The position numbers were made by a program, and so were the translations under genes. DNA of 64,000 nt. Source: Kocuria sp. (GTDB taxonomy: Bacteria > Actinomycetota > Actinomycetes > Actinomycetales > Micrococcaceae). The DNA lies in NCBI GenBank assembly GCA_030454085.1, contig JAKDJD010000007.1:1-64000 (forward strand). Reading direction: 5' to 3'. Below, in pieces: positions 54,552 through 62,814 of this stretch (positions are counted from its first letter, which is position 1; each line of letters starts with the position of its first letter). The notes under the pieces were generated by a model that saw only the letters and a program-made list of their open reading frames with translations, was not told the origin of the DNA and did no database searches.

Positions 54552-55313
54552 ATGACAGAAGGCAAGGCCACGGGCGGCGTCCAATCCGTCGAGCGCGTCT
54601 TCGATCTGCTCAATATCATTACGGCGTCCGGCGGAGAGAGTTCGCTGAGCGAGCTGGCCGCCAAATCCGAGTTGCCCCTGCCCACGATCCACAGGTTGCT
54701 CAGGACTCTGGTTTTCCTGGGGTATGTGCGGCAGCTTCCCAACAGGAGCTACGCCCTGGGGCCGGGCCTGATCCGGCTTGGGTACACGGCGAGCCTGCAA
54801 CTGGGGGCGCACGCGCAACCCGTCCTCAAGAAGCTCGTCGACCAGCTCGGCGAGTCCGCGAACATGGCGATGCTGGACGGGCACATGGTCGTCTACGTCG
54901 GCCAGGCCCAGTCCTCGCAGTCGATGAGGATGTTCACCGAGGTCGGACGTCGGGCACACACTCACGACACCGGCGTCGGCAAGGCCATTCTTGCCACGCT
55001 CCCCGAGTCTCAGGTGATCTCGATCGTTTCGTCGATGGGAATGCCGACGCCGACCAGGAAGAGCCTGGGCACCATGGAGGATCTGCTCGCGGATCTCGAG
55101 AAGATTCGGGAACGGGGGTACGCGATCGATGACGAGGAGCAGGAGGTCGGCGTCCGCTGCTTCTCCATGGCTCTTCCGGAGGCGCCGACGCCGACGGCCA
55201 TTTCGGTCTCCGGTCCCGTGTCCCGAGTTGATTGGGACTTCGGGGAGCGCGCGGTGCCGTTGCTCCGGGAAGCCGCGGACGAGCTCTCTGCCCAGTTCGC
55301 GAAGGCCGGCTGA
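54552..55313 (+). CDS. IclR-family regulator (AllR-like)
   Basis: 253 residues: N-terminal winged helix-turn-helix (VQSVERVFDLLNIIT, LPTIHRLLRTL) and C-terminal IclR effector domain (GHMVVYVGQAQS, THDTGVGKAILA, GVRCFSMALP). AllR proteins of this family sense glyoxylate or allantoin and control ureide genes; the same role is inferred from position. AAAGGAG precedes the ATG. It is the only plus-strand gene in the purine island and ends in a perfect bidirectional hairpin. Confidence 0.9.
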   Translation: MTEGKATGGVQSVERVFDLLNIITASGGESSLSELAAKSELPLPTIHRLLRTLVFLGYVRQLPNRSYALGPGLIRLGYTASLQLGAHAQPVLKKLVDQLGESANMAMLDGHMVVYVGQAQSSQSMRMFTEVGRRAHTHDTGVGKAILATLPESQVISIVSSMGMPTPTRKSLGTMEDLLADLEKIRERGYAIDDEEQEVGVRCFSMALPEAPTPTAISVSGPVSRVDWDFGERAVPLLREAADELSAQFAKAG

Positions 55314-55315
55314 GT

Positions 55316-55347
55316 GGCGTCGGGTCGGAGAGATCCGACCCGACGCC
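55316..55347. terminator. Bidirectional terminator between regulator and permease
   Basis: GGCGTCGGGTCGGA and TCCGACCCGACGCC pair perfectly over 14 bp with a GAGA tetraloop. It starts two bases after the regulator stop and lies 22 bp from the end of the convergent permease gene. No T run on either side. Confidence 0.75.
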
Positions 55348-55369
55348 CTCCGTCCGGTGTCCGTTCCGG

Positions 55370-56923
55370 TCACGTCCGCTCGTTCGCGGGTCGGGGTGGC
55401 GGGTCGATGACGGGTGATTCCACCACCTGGCCCGATGCCGTGACACAGGGGACCTCGACGCCGCTCGCGTCCACGATCTTGCCGTCCCGGACGACGTCGC
55501 CCTCGTGCAGTCGTCCGCGAAGTTGTTCGAGGGCTTCGATGGGCACGAACCGTGGGGGAGCGGAGGCGAAGACCGAGCTCTCGCCGGCCGGAGGGTTGCC
55601 CAGTTTCAATTCGTTGAACAAGAGGTTCAGCAGGACCGCGACGACGGCCGCCGAGCTGATTCCCGAGTGGAAGATCGTCTCGAACCAGGACGGGAAGCCG
55701 CTGTAGATGTCCGGCATGACCACCGGCAGCAGTCCGACTCCCAGCGAGGCCGAGACGATGATCAGGTTCGAGGTGCCCTCGTACTCGACCGTGCTCAGCG
55801 TCCTGATGCCGGAGGCGGCGACCGTGCCGAACAAGACGATTCCGGCGCCGCCCAGGACGGGAGGCGGAACCGCGGCAACCACGCGCCCGAGCACCGGGAG
55901 CAGCCCCAGGACGAGCATGATCACGCCGCCACAGGTGACCACGAACCGGGATTTGACCCCGGTGATGGCGACCAGACCCACATTCTGCGCAAAGGCGGAT
56001 TGAGTGAATCCGTTGAAGACGGGAGCGGCGAAGGAAGCGGCCATGTCGGCCCGGAGGCCATCGCCGATACGTCGCCTGTCCACCCGGCTTCCGACGATCT
56101 GCCCGACGGCCAGGACGTCCGCCGTGGTCTCGGTGAGGATCACCAGCATCACGATGGTCATCGACACGATGGAAGCCAGATCGAAGGTCGGCAGCCCGAA
56201 GGCGAACGGCTGCGGAAAGGCGAACAGGGCGCCCTGACCGACATCGGAGAAGTCCGTCATGCCGAGCAGGGTTGCCACAACTGTGCCGAGCACGATCCCG
56301 ACCAGGATGGACAGTCGAGAAACGGCCGCACTGCCGACTTTTGACAGCAGCAGGATGATGAGCAGCGTGGCGCCCGCGAGGCACACGCTCTTGACGATCG
56401 TCGAGGAATCTCCCGAGGCCGCGACGTCGGCGCCTCCCATGACCCATTCGGCCGCAGTGGGGAACAAGGACAGCCCGATGGTCGTGATCACGACGCCGGT
56501 CACGACCGGTGGGAAGAATCGGACGATGCGAGCGAAGAATGGCGCGATCAGGAAACCGATGAATGAGGAGACCATCACGGCACCAAAAACTGCTCGGATT
56601 CCTCCGTCCCCCGAGACGATGGCCGTCATGGTCGCCACGCTCGCGAACGACGTGCCCTGGACCAGCGGCAATTGGGAACCGAAGAACGGGATGCCGAAGG
56701 ACTGCAAAACGGTGGCCAGGCCACCGATGAACAGACAACAGGCGACCAGGAGCGCCTGCTCGCCTCCGGACAACCCTGCGGCGCCGCCGACGATCAAGGG
56801 CGGGGCAATGATCCCGCCGTACATGGTCAGGACGTGCTGTAAGCCGTAGCCGAAGCTCGCGCCGATGCCGAGGTACTCGTCCTCGGAGCGCGGACCGCTT
56901 CCGGTCTGGATCTGTGTGGACAT
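55370..56923 (-). CDS. Purine/urate permease (NCS2 family)
   Basis: 517 residues, about 12-14 membrane helices. The NCS2 signature QNVGLVAITGVKSR is intact, as are QLPLVQGTSFA and the TETTADVLAVGQI motif (Glu/Thr residues typical of xanthine/urate members). It is expected to import urate or xanthine with protons. The last ~70 residues are a soluble tail (ALEQLRGRLHEGDVV) not usual in the family. A strong terminator (56958-56997) separates it from uricase upstream, so it may depend on read-through or its own promoter. Confidence 0.9.
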   Translation of the reverse strand: MSTQIQTGSGPRSEDEYLGIGASFGYGLQHVLTMYGGIIAPPLIVGGAAGLSGGEQALLVACCLFIGGLATVLQSFGIPFFGSQLPLVQGTSFASVATMTAIVSGDGGIRAVFGAVMVSSFIGFLIAPFFARIVRFFPPVVTGVVITTIGLSLFPTAAEWVMGGADVAASGDSSTIVKSVCLAGATLLIILLLSKVGSAAVSRLSILVGIVLGTVVATLLGMTDFSDVGQGALFAFPQPFAFGLPTFDLASIVSMTIVMLVILTETTADVLAVGQIVGSRVDRRRIGDGLRADMAASFAAPVFNGFTQSAFAQNVGLVAITGVKSRFVVTCGGVIMLVLGLLPVLGRVVAAVPPPVLGGAGIVLFGTVAASGIRTLSTVEYEGTSNLIIVSASLGVGLLPVVMPDIYSGFPSWFETIFHSGISSAAVVAVLLNLLFNELKLGNPPAGESSVFASAPPRFVPIEALEQLRGRLHEGDVVRDGKIVDASGVEVPCVTASGQVVESPVIDPPPRPANERT

Positions 56924-56957
56924 GGGAATGACCTTCCTTGTGCGTCGCCCGGGTAGG

Positions 56958-56997
56958 AAAAAGGCCGTGCCCCGTCCGTCAGGGACGGGACACGGCC
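56958..56997 (-). terminator. Rho-independent terminator between uricase and permease
   Basis: On the minus strand GGCCGTG-T-CCCGTCC, a five-base loop, GGACGGG-G-CACGGCC and then TTTTT: a 14-bp stem with one internal mismatch and a true U-run. It is the clearest intrinsic terminator in the window, lying 16 bases after the uricase stop and 35 before the permease start. Confidence 0.85.
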
Positions 56998-57013
56998 CCT
57001 CTCACCGGTCGGT

Positions 57014-57898
57014 TCAGCAGAAGCCTGCGATTCCGTCCCAGGCTTCCTCGGCCTCCGGGGCGTCTTCCCGGCGGATCGTCGCCTCGATCAGGCCGTAGGG
57101 CCGGTCGGCGGCGTAGTGGGTCTCGTTATTGTTCGACTCCCCGCAGAAGCCCAGGTCGTAGACGAAATGGTGCTTGTTGGGGCACGAGAACTTGATCTCG
57201 TCGATCTCCGGGTGGGCTTCGATCACGGCCTGACCCATGAGGTACAGCGTCTCCTGGAGGGCCCGCGAGTAGTGGTCTGTGAACTTCTCCAGGATGATGG
57301 ACTTGACGTCCTCGTAGGCGGCGTCGTAACCGACGTCGTCGGTGTTGTACCTCCACCTGGTCGCGATGTCGGTCGAGAGAACGCGGTCCTCGGTCTCCGG
57401 GAGGGTCGTGTACTGATCCTTGGGATAGCCGACGAACCCCGACTCCGTGGACCTCAGGACCGTCAGGCCCTTGAACCCGGAGATCACCGTGCGCCGGTCA
57501 CCGTCGGCCACGACCACCGCGGTACGGATCTCGTCCTTGTTCTGGACGAAGCAGTGGTCGTGGTCGTTGATCCTGGCCCACGCGTGTTCATCGGCCGCCC
57601 AACGTCCGCCGCTGACCCAGTCGAACTCCGAGGTGAAGTGGTCAGCGAGGATTCCGAGGTATTCCTCCGGGGTGGTGATGTCGTGCTTCTGGGCCAACGC
57701 GAAAACGGTGTTCTTCTGGGTGTCCGTTGCCACGCAGTGCGCGTTGTCGCCGTGGGTGTGCACGGCGTCGAAGTCGCCTCGCAATTGGGAGGTGACCACG
57801 AGGTCGCGCAGCGTGTGTCGGTCCGTGGCGCGGTTGACCCGCACCACGTGGTTCTCGGCCTTGCCGTACTGGGTCTTTCCGAGGACAACGTTGGTCAT
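57014..57898 (-). CDS. uox: Urate oxidase (uricase)
   Basis: 294 residues of the cofactor-free T-fold uricase, oxidising urate to 5-hydroxyisourate. LGKTQYGKAE (catalytic Lys), VTSQLRGDF, THGDNAHCVATDTQKN (catalytic Thr and HGDN loop) and SCPNKHHFVYDL with ADRPYGLIEATI are typical and close to the Arthrobacter globiformis enzyme as I recall it. The ATG at 57898 has AGGAG ~10 bases upstream. Third gene of the uraD-uraH-uox run. Confidence 0.97.
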   Translation of the reverse strand: MTNVVLGKTQYGKAENHVVRVNRATDRHTLRDLVVTSQLRGDFDAVHTHGDNAHCVATDTQKNTVFALAQKHDITTPEEYLGILADHFTSEFDWVSGGRWAADEHAWARINDHDHCFVQNKDEIRTAVVVADGDRRTVISGFKGLTVLRSTESGFVGYPKDQYTTLPETEDRVLSTDIATRWRYNTDDVGYDAAYEDVKSIILEKFTDHYSRALQETLYLMGQAVIEAHPEIDEIKFSCPNKHHFVYDLGFCGESNNNETHYAADRPYGLIEATIRREDAPEAEEAWDGIAGFC

Positions 57899-57971
57899 GG
57901 TGTTCTGCTCCTGATGCATTTTCGTTGGATGGGGTGGACCGGCAATCGTCGACGAGGGGTCGGCTCCTGGG

Positions 57972-58298
57972 TCAACTGCCGCGGTATGTGGAATACGCGT
58001 AAGGGCTGAGCAGAAGAGGCACGTGGTAGTGCCCCTGCTGTTCCTGCACCGTGAAATCCACCGCGACGAACGGGTAGAACGTCTCCAGGCCCTGCCCGGA
58101 GAAGTACGGTTCGGTCGCGAAAATGATCCGGTAATGGCCGGATTCCAGGGTTTCTGGGCCGAGGTCGTTGACCCGGCCGTCCTCGTTGGTGGTGGCTGCG
58201 GCGATTTCCTCGCCGGAGCCATGGAGGAGCGTCACGTCGATTCCCGCGGCGGGTCGGCCGTGGACGGAATCGAGAACGTGGGCGGAAATGAAGCTCAT
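57972..58298 (-). CDS. uraH: 5-hydroxyisourate hydrolase
   Basis: 108 residues, transthyretin-related. ISAHVLDSVHGRPA holds the active-site His and Arg, and the protein ends in the diagnostic YRGS tetrapeptide. It hydrolyses 5-hydroxyisourate to OHCU. The ATG overlaps the uraD stop (ATGA). Confidence 0.97.
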   Translation of the reverse strand: MSFISAHVLDSVHGRPAAGIDVTLLHGSGEEIAAATTNEDGRVNDLGPETLESGHYRIIFATEPYFSGQGLETFYPFVAVDFTVQEQQGHYHVPLLLSPYAYSTYRGS

Positions 58299-58789
58299 GA
58301 AAGCATCCCTTCGATGCGCAGGACGGCGATTTCGCGCAGCTGCTCGGCTACTTCGGCGCGCTCCGCCGTGGGGGAGTTGTCCAGGCGCCGGTGGAGTTCC
58401 GACAGGATTTCTTCGTGCGAACGACCTGCGGCGCGGATCAGGAAGACGTGGCCGAAGCGGGATTCGTAGTCCCTGTTGCCGGCGGCGAGGGCCGCACGGG
58501 TCGATGGGGCCGATGGACCAAGGCTGGCTTGCTCGGACCGGGAATGCTTGGCTTCCTCGGATTCCGACTCGTCCCGCTGACCGATTTTCGGATGGTGGGA
58601 GAGGGCTTGGTCGATCTCGGCGTCGGTGAACGGGTGGGCGGCGTGTCGGGCGACTTCGAGCACGTCCGCGACCGAGCCGAACGGCCTGGCCGCGACAACC
58701 TCCCCGACCCAGCGGGGAATGTCCAGGGCCGGGCTGACGGCGTCCGTTGCGGAGGCGGGATCGAGAGCGTTGAACTCCGTGAGTCTCAT
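58295..58789 (-). CDS. uraD: OHCU decarboxylase
   Basis: 164-residue all-helical enzyme producing S-allantoin from OHCU. The conserved HPKIGQRDES motif, the Glu/Arg segment GNRDYESRFGHVFLI (with FGHVF) and C-terminal EVAEQLREIAVLRIEGM are visible. GGAGG precedes the ATG at 58789. First gene of the urate operon; an IclR-type site is 31-46 bp upstream. Confidence 0.96.
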   Translation of the reverse strand: MRLTEFNALDPASATDAVSPALDIPRWVGEVVAARPFGSVADVLEVARHAAHPFTDAEIDQALSHHPKIGQRDESESEEAKHSRSEQASLGPSAPSTRAALAAGNRDYESRFGHVFLIRAAGRSHEEILSELHRRLDNSPTAERAEVAEQLREIAVLRIEGMLS

Positions 58790-59503
58790 GGACGCCTCCT
58801 GCTGTCTGATTTCGTATGGTGAAAGTTAATTTCCATTTCTAAACAGTGAACTGGATCACGAGCGGGAAGTCAAGGGGTGGTGACGATTTTCGTGGTGGGT
58901 TCTCGTGATGTGCTCGTGGAGACGTGACTGCCTGGGTGCATGCCGTGCTGCGGGGCGCAGTCCGGGTGAGTGCGCCGAGCTGGGGGATCTCGCACGGCGA
59001 AGCGGGTTGAGCGCCCATCTGTGCGGCCGGGCGGGTGGCTTGCCCGGCCTCGCTTGGGCCAAAAAATCCACAACAATGCGCCATATGACCTCTGGCGACA
59101 CGTGGTGAGGGGTGCGTGAGGGCCGCCGGACTGAGTCTGTTGGCAGGTGCTTCACAGAAATGTCCGTCCCCCAGCGAAGGCGAAATTGCAGAGCATCACT
59201 CGAATAAAACTGTCACGAAATGGTCGTGACGATACACATGGGTCAGCTTGCAGTTATTGATGAGCTCACGAGAGCGTGAGTCACATCATATCTATCCCGT
59301 TCTTTCGTCTTCGAGAGACATCGTGAAAAAGAAGATTCTGTCCGGTGGTCGTGTTCCTTCCTCCCGAACATCTGACTGCTATCCCGGGAAACGTTTCCGC
59401 GTGGACCACGTACGGTGATGCGTTGGTGATCGACAGGGAATCCGCACCGATCCGGTTGAAGGGATATCGACGTCGTCCGCTTCCGCCCCTGAATCCGCAG
59501 TGA
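58790..59503. other. Intergenic region between uraD and xdhC
   Basis: About 710 bp without a supported gene. The left end is the uraD promoter region with an operator at 58820. The right half is unusually AT-rich for this window and contains two CACG/CGTG hairpins: GTCACGA-aatgg-TCGTGAC (59212-59230) and CTCACG-agag-CGTGAG (59265-59280). Small open frames here match no family. Confidence 0.55.
58820..58835. promoter_or_regulatory. IclR/AllR-type operator before uraD operon
   Basis: TGAAAGTTAATTTCCA (minus strand TGGAAATTAACTTTCA) matches TGGAA-N6-TTCCA with one mismatch. Just beyond it CATTTCTAAAC and AGTGAA echo the second palindrome at 54364. Its place 31 bp before the ATG suggests repression. 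Confidence 0.6.
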
Positions 59504-60301
59504 TCACGGCCAGTCGACATCCTGGGCGAGGGCCGCGACCACGCTGATCGCGATGACCGCGGGGGACTTGCCCTCGATACCGGCGATCCCGATGGGGCAG
59601 GTGATGCGATCGATGGCCGTATCCTCGTGGTCCAATTCCCGCAAACGCTTCCTGAATCGGGCCCACTTGGCCGAGGAGCCGATCAGACCCACCGAGGCCA
59701 GGTCGTCTCTTCCCAGTGCCGTATCGCAGAGGATGAGGTCCTCTGCGTGGTCGTGGGACATGATGAGCACGTGACTTTCCGGAGGAAGGTCCTTGAGCAC
59801 GGCTTCGGGAGCGGGTGCATGGTGCACCCGGAGTCTCGCTGGTCCGCCGTCCGGTTCCAGTGCGCGGGCCGCGTCGACGGCGACCTGTCGGCTGTCCGCA
59901 AGATGAACCGTAACGGGAAGCCGAGACAGCAACCGAACGATTTCGGTCCCCACGTGCCCGGCCCCGAAGATCGCGACCACAGGCGGTGCGGCGAAGGGCT
60001 CGAAGAGAACCTCGACCCTGCCGCCGCAGCATTGCCGGCCGTAGCGCGTGGTCGTGTGCTCGGTCAGGGACATCTCTTCGGTTCGGGGCTCGGCTTCTCC
60101 GTCAGTCAGCATGCGGCGAGCGGCGTCGGTGACGGTGGCTTCGAGGTTGCCCCCGCCGATGGTGTCCCAGGTCCGCTCCGCGGACACGACCATCTTGGTT
60201 CCTGCTGCTCTCGGGGCGTGGCCGCGCACCGAGATCAGGGTCACCAGGATCCCGCTCGTACCCTCGGACGTGAGGGACTCGAGGCCGGTGAGCCACTCCA
60301 T
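59504..60301 (-). CDS. xdhC: Xanthine dehydrogenase accessory protein XdhC
   Basis: 265 residues. XdhC binds sulfurated molybdenum cofactor and inserts it into XDH. GTIGGGNLEA-like sequence (TIGGGNLEATV), RQCCGGRVEVLFEP and Rossmann AIFGAGHVGTEIV, followed by IGSSAKWARFRKRL and ITCPIGIAGIEGKSP, match the family. The ATG shares its last base with the xdhB stop (TGATG), so it is coupled. Confidence 0.94.
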   Translation of the reverse strand: MEWLTGLESLTSEGTSGILVTLISVRGHAPRAAGTKMVVSAERTWDTIGGGNLEATVTDAARRMLTDGEAEPRTEEMSLTEHTTTRYGRQCCGGRVEVLFEPFAAPPVVAIFGAGHVGTEIVRLLSRLPVTVHLADSRQVAVDAARALEPDGGPARLRVHHAPAPEAVLKDLPPESHVLIMSHDHAEDLILCDTALGRDDLASVGLIGSSAKWARFRKRLRELDHEDTAIDRITCPIGIAGIEGKSPAVIAISVVAALAQDVDWP

Positions 60302-62814
60302 CAGACCGACTCTGTCTCTGGCTGTGGCGACTGAGGCGGTCGACCTGTCTTCACGGGCGACGTTGCCTGATGACCCTCCGCATCCGTGGCGGGCTCGGGC
60401 TTGGCCGCCTGGGGTCCCGCTCCCGGCGCGGTGCCTACCTCTTCCTTCGCCTGCTCGGCGCGCTCGGATTCTCCTTCGGGCTCCGCGCCGCGGACCTCCT
60501 GGATCGCCCAGAAGACCTTCTCGGGAGTGGAGGGACATCCGAGATCCACCTCCGCGCCTTCCGGACCGAAGGCTTCCACCGCGGTCCGCAGAGCCTCGCG
60601 CACGCTCATGGCGAGCATCAAGGGCGGCTCGCCGACGGCTTTCGAACCATAGACGACGCCGGTTTCCGTCGCCCGCTCGTACAGGTGCACGTTGAACTCC
60701 TCGGGCAGTTCCGAAAAACTCGGGAGCTTGTACGTACTGGCGGCCTGGGTGGCGAGACGGCCGCGCCGGTCCCCGTCGGAGGTGTCCCACCGGAGTTCTT
60801 CGAGCGTGAGCCAACCGGTGCCCTGGACGAAGCCGCCTTCGATCTGACCGACGTCCACGAGCGGCGACAAGGAATCGCCGACGTCGTGGACGATGTCGGT
60901 GCGCAGCACTCGGTACGAACCAGTGAAGGCTTCGACCTCGACCTCGGTAGCCGCCGCGCCGTAAGCGAAGTACTTGAAGGGGGAACCGTGCATGGTCGAG
61001 GAGTCCCAATGGATACCCTCCGTGCGGTAATAGCCGGCCGCGAAGAGCTGGACGCGCTGCATGTAGGCATCCGAGACGACCTCCTCGAAAGGTACGGGAT
61101 CTTTGCCCAACGCGGCGACGCCGTCATCCTCGAACCTGACGTCGTGAGGGTTCGCACCGAAGATGCCGCCGGCAACCTGGGCGAGTCGTTCTCGGATTTG
61201 TTCGCACGCGTTCTTCACGGCCCCACCATTGAGGTCAGCACCGGAACTCGCCGCGGTCGCCGAGGTATTCGGGACCTTGTCGGTACGCGTCGGCGCCAAC
61301 CGTACGCGGTCCAGATGCACGCCCAGAGTGGTCGCCGCGACCTGCCGCATCTTCGTATGGAGACCTTGCCCCATCTCGGTTCCGCCGTGGTTGATGAGCA
61401 CTGAACCGTCCTTGTAGACGTGCACCAGGGCGCCGGCCTGGTTGAATGCGGCGAAGTTGAAGGAGATGCCGAATTTGACCGGCGTCATCGCGAGTGATCG
61501 TTTGGTGTCCGTGTGGGCGGCGTTGTACTCGGCGATCTCGGCTTTCCGGCGCACGACGTCGGCCCTCTCGGACAGCGTGCCCCAAATATCGGGGAGCCTT
61601 TCGGCGTGACGCACGAGCTGGCCATACGGTGTGGTGTCGCCCGGCTGGTAGAAGTTGCGACGCCGCAATTCGCCCGCGTCGATCCGGAGCAGTGGGGCGC
61701 ACCGGCCGAGAATGTTCTCCAGGACCAGCATCCCTTGGGGCCCACCGAATCCGCGGAACGCCGTCTGGGATGTCTTGTTCGTTTTCGCGATCCGTCCGTG
61801 CACGTGGATGTTGGGCACCATGTACGCGTTGTCGATGTGGCACATGGCCCGTGAGAGAACCGGCTCGGACAGGTCCATGGCCCATCCGCCGTCGGCGGTC
61901 AGCGTCGCATCCAGGCCCGTGATGCGGCCCTGGTCGTCGAAGCCGATATCCCATTCCGCGTGGAAGGGATGGCGCTTGCCGGTCATGGTGATGTCCTGGG
62001 TCCGGGTCAGACGGAGGCTCACGGGTCTGCCCGTTCGGACCGCCGCCAGGGCCGCGACGGCGGCGAGTCCGTGAGGCTGCATCTCCTTGCCGCCGAAGGC
62101 GCCGCCCATCCGGAGAGACTGGACCGTGACCTCGTGACTGGACAGGCCGAGCACGTGGGCAACGATCTCTTGGGTCTCGGTCGGGTGCTGGGTCGACGAG
62201 TTGACCAGGACCTGCCCGGATTCGTCCACTCTGGCGAAGGACGCGTGGGTTTCCAGGTAGAAGTGCTCCTGGCCGCCGAACTCGAAGGTCCCACGGAACC
62301 GATGCGTGGCTTTCTCCAACGCTTCATTGGGCTCGCCACGCTCCATGACGTGCTGCGGCCCCTGGAATCTGGCCGCGTCGATCGCTTCCGGAAGAGTGAC
62401 GATCGAGGGCAGCGGTTCGTACTCGGCCTCAACCGCCTCGGCGCCCCGCCGTGCGGCCTCCGCCGTCTCGCCGATGACCCAACAGATCGCGTGGCCGAAG
62501 TACATGACCTCGGACGGGAACAGGGGCTCGTCGTGCTTGACGCCGGCGTCGTTGAGGCCGGGGACGTCGTCGGCCGTCAGGATCTCGACGACGCCCGGTA
62601 CCTTCCGCGCTTCGTCGGTGTTCAGCTTCGTGACCAACGCGTGCGCGTGCGCGGACTGGACCGGCCAGGCGTGCAGGCTGCTCTTGTCTCTCGTGGCCAG
62701 ATCATGCGTGTACAGGGCTTCGCCGGTGACGTGCTGCGCGGCGCTCTCGTGCGCGACTCTCGTCCCGACGCCGGCCGGACGCGGGTCGGCGGGTGCGTGC
62801 GTGACTGTCTTCAT
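60301..62814 (-). CDS. xdhB: Xanthine dehydrogenase molybdenum-binding subunit
   Basis: 837 residues carrying the molybdopterin site that hydroxylates hypoxanthine and xanthine to urate. RMGGAFGGKEMQP, QTAFRGFGGPQGM (substrate Arg) and KAVGEPPLMLAM (catalytic Glu) are intact. The last ~60 residues are Pro/Glu/Ala-rich and absent from typical XdhB. The ATG overlaps the xdhA stop (ATGA). Confidence 0.95.
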   Translation of the reverse strand: MKTVTHAPADPRPAGVGTRVAHESAAQHVTGEALYTHDLATRDKSSLHAWPVQSAHAHALVTKLNTDEARKVPGVVEILTADDVPGLNDAGVKHDEPLFPSEVMYFGHAICWVIGETAEAARRGAEAVEAEYEPLPSIVTLPEAIDAARFQGPQHVMERGEPNEALEKATHRFRGTFEFGGQEHFYLETHASFARVDESGQVLVNSSTQHPTETQEIVAHVLGLSSHEVTVQSLRMGGAFGGKEMQPHGLAAVAALAAVRTGRPVSLRLTRTQDITMTGKRHPFHAEWDIGFDDQGRITGLDATLTADGGWAMDLSEPVLSRAMCHIDNAYMVPNIHVHGRIAKTNKTSQTAFRGFGGPQGMLVLENILGRCAPLLRIDAGELRRRNFYQPGDTTPYGQLVRHAERLPDIWGTLSERADVVRRKAEIAEYNAAHTDTKRSLAMTPVKFGISFNFAAFNQAGALVHVYKDGSVLINHGGTEMGQGLHTKMRQVAATTLGVHLDRVRLAPTRTDKVPNTSATAASSGADLNGGAVKNACEQIRERLAQVAGGIFGANPHDVRFEDDGVAALGKDPVPFEEVVSDAYMQRVQLFAAGYYRTEGIHWDSSTMHGSPFKYFAYGAAATEVEVEAFTGSYRVLRTDIVHDVGDSLSPLVDVGQIEGGFVQGTGWLTLEELRWDTSDGDRRGRLATQAASTYKLPSFSELPEEFNVHLYERATETGVVYGSKAVGEPPLMLAMSVREALRTAVEAFGPEGAEVDLGCPSTPEKVFWAIQEVRGAEPEGESERAEQAKEEVGTAPGAGPQAAKPEPATDAEGHQATSPVKTGRPPQSPQPETESV

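Noticed and set aside
59281-59520. 79-codon minus-strand frame before uraD
   Set aside because: Short, no ribosome site and no similarity; composition follows the AT-rich gap.
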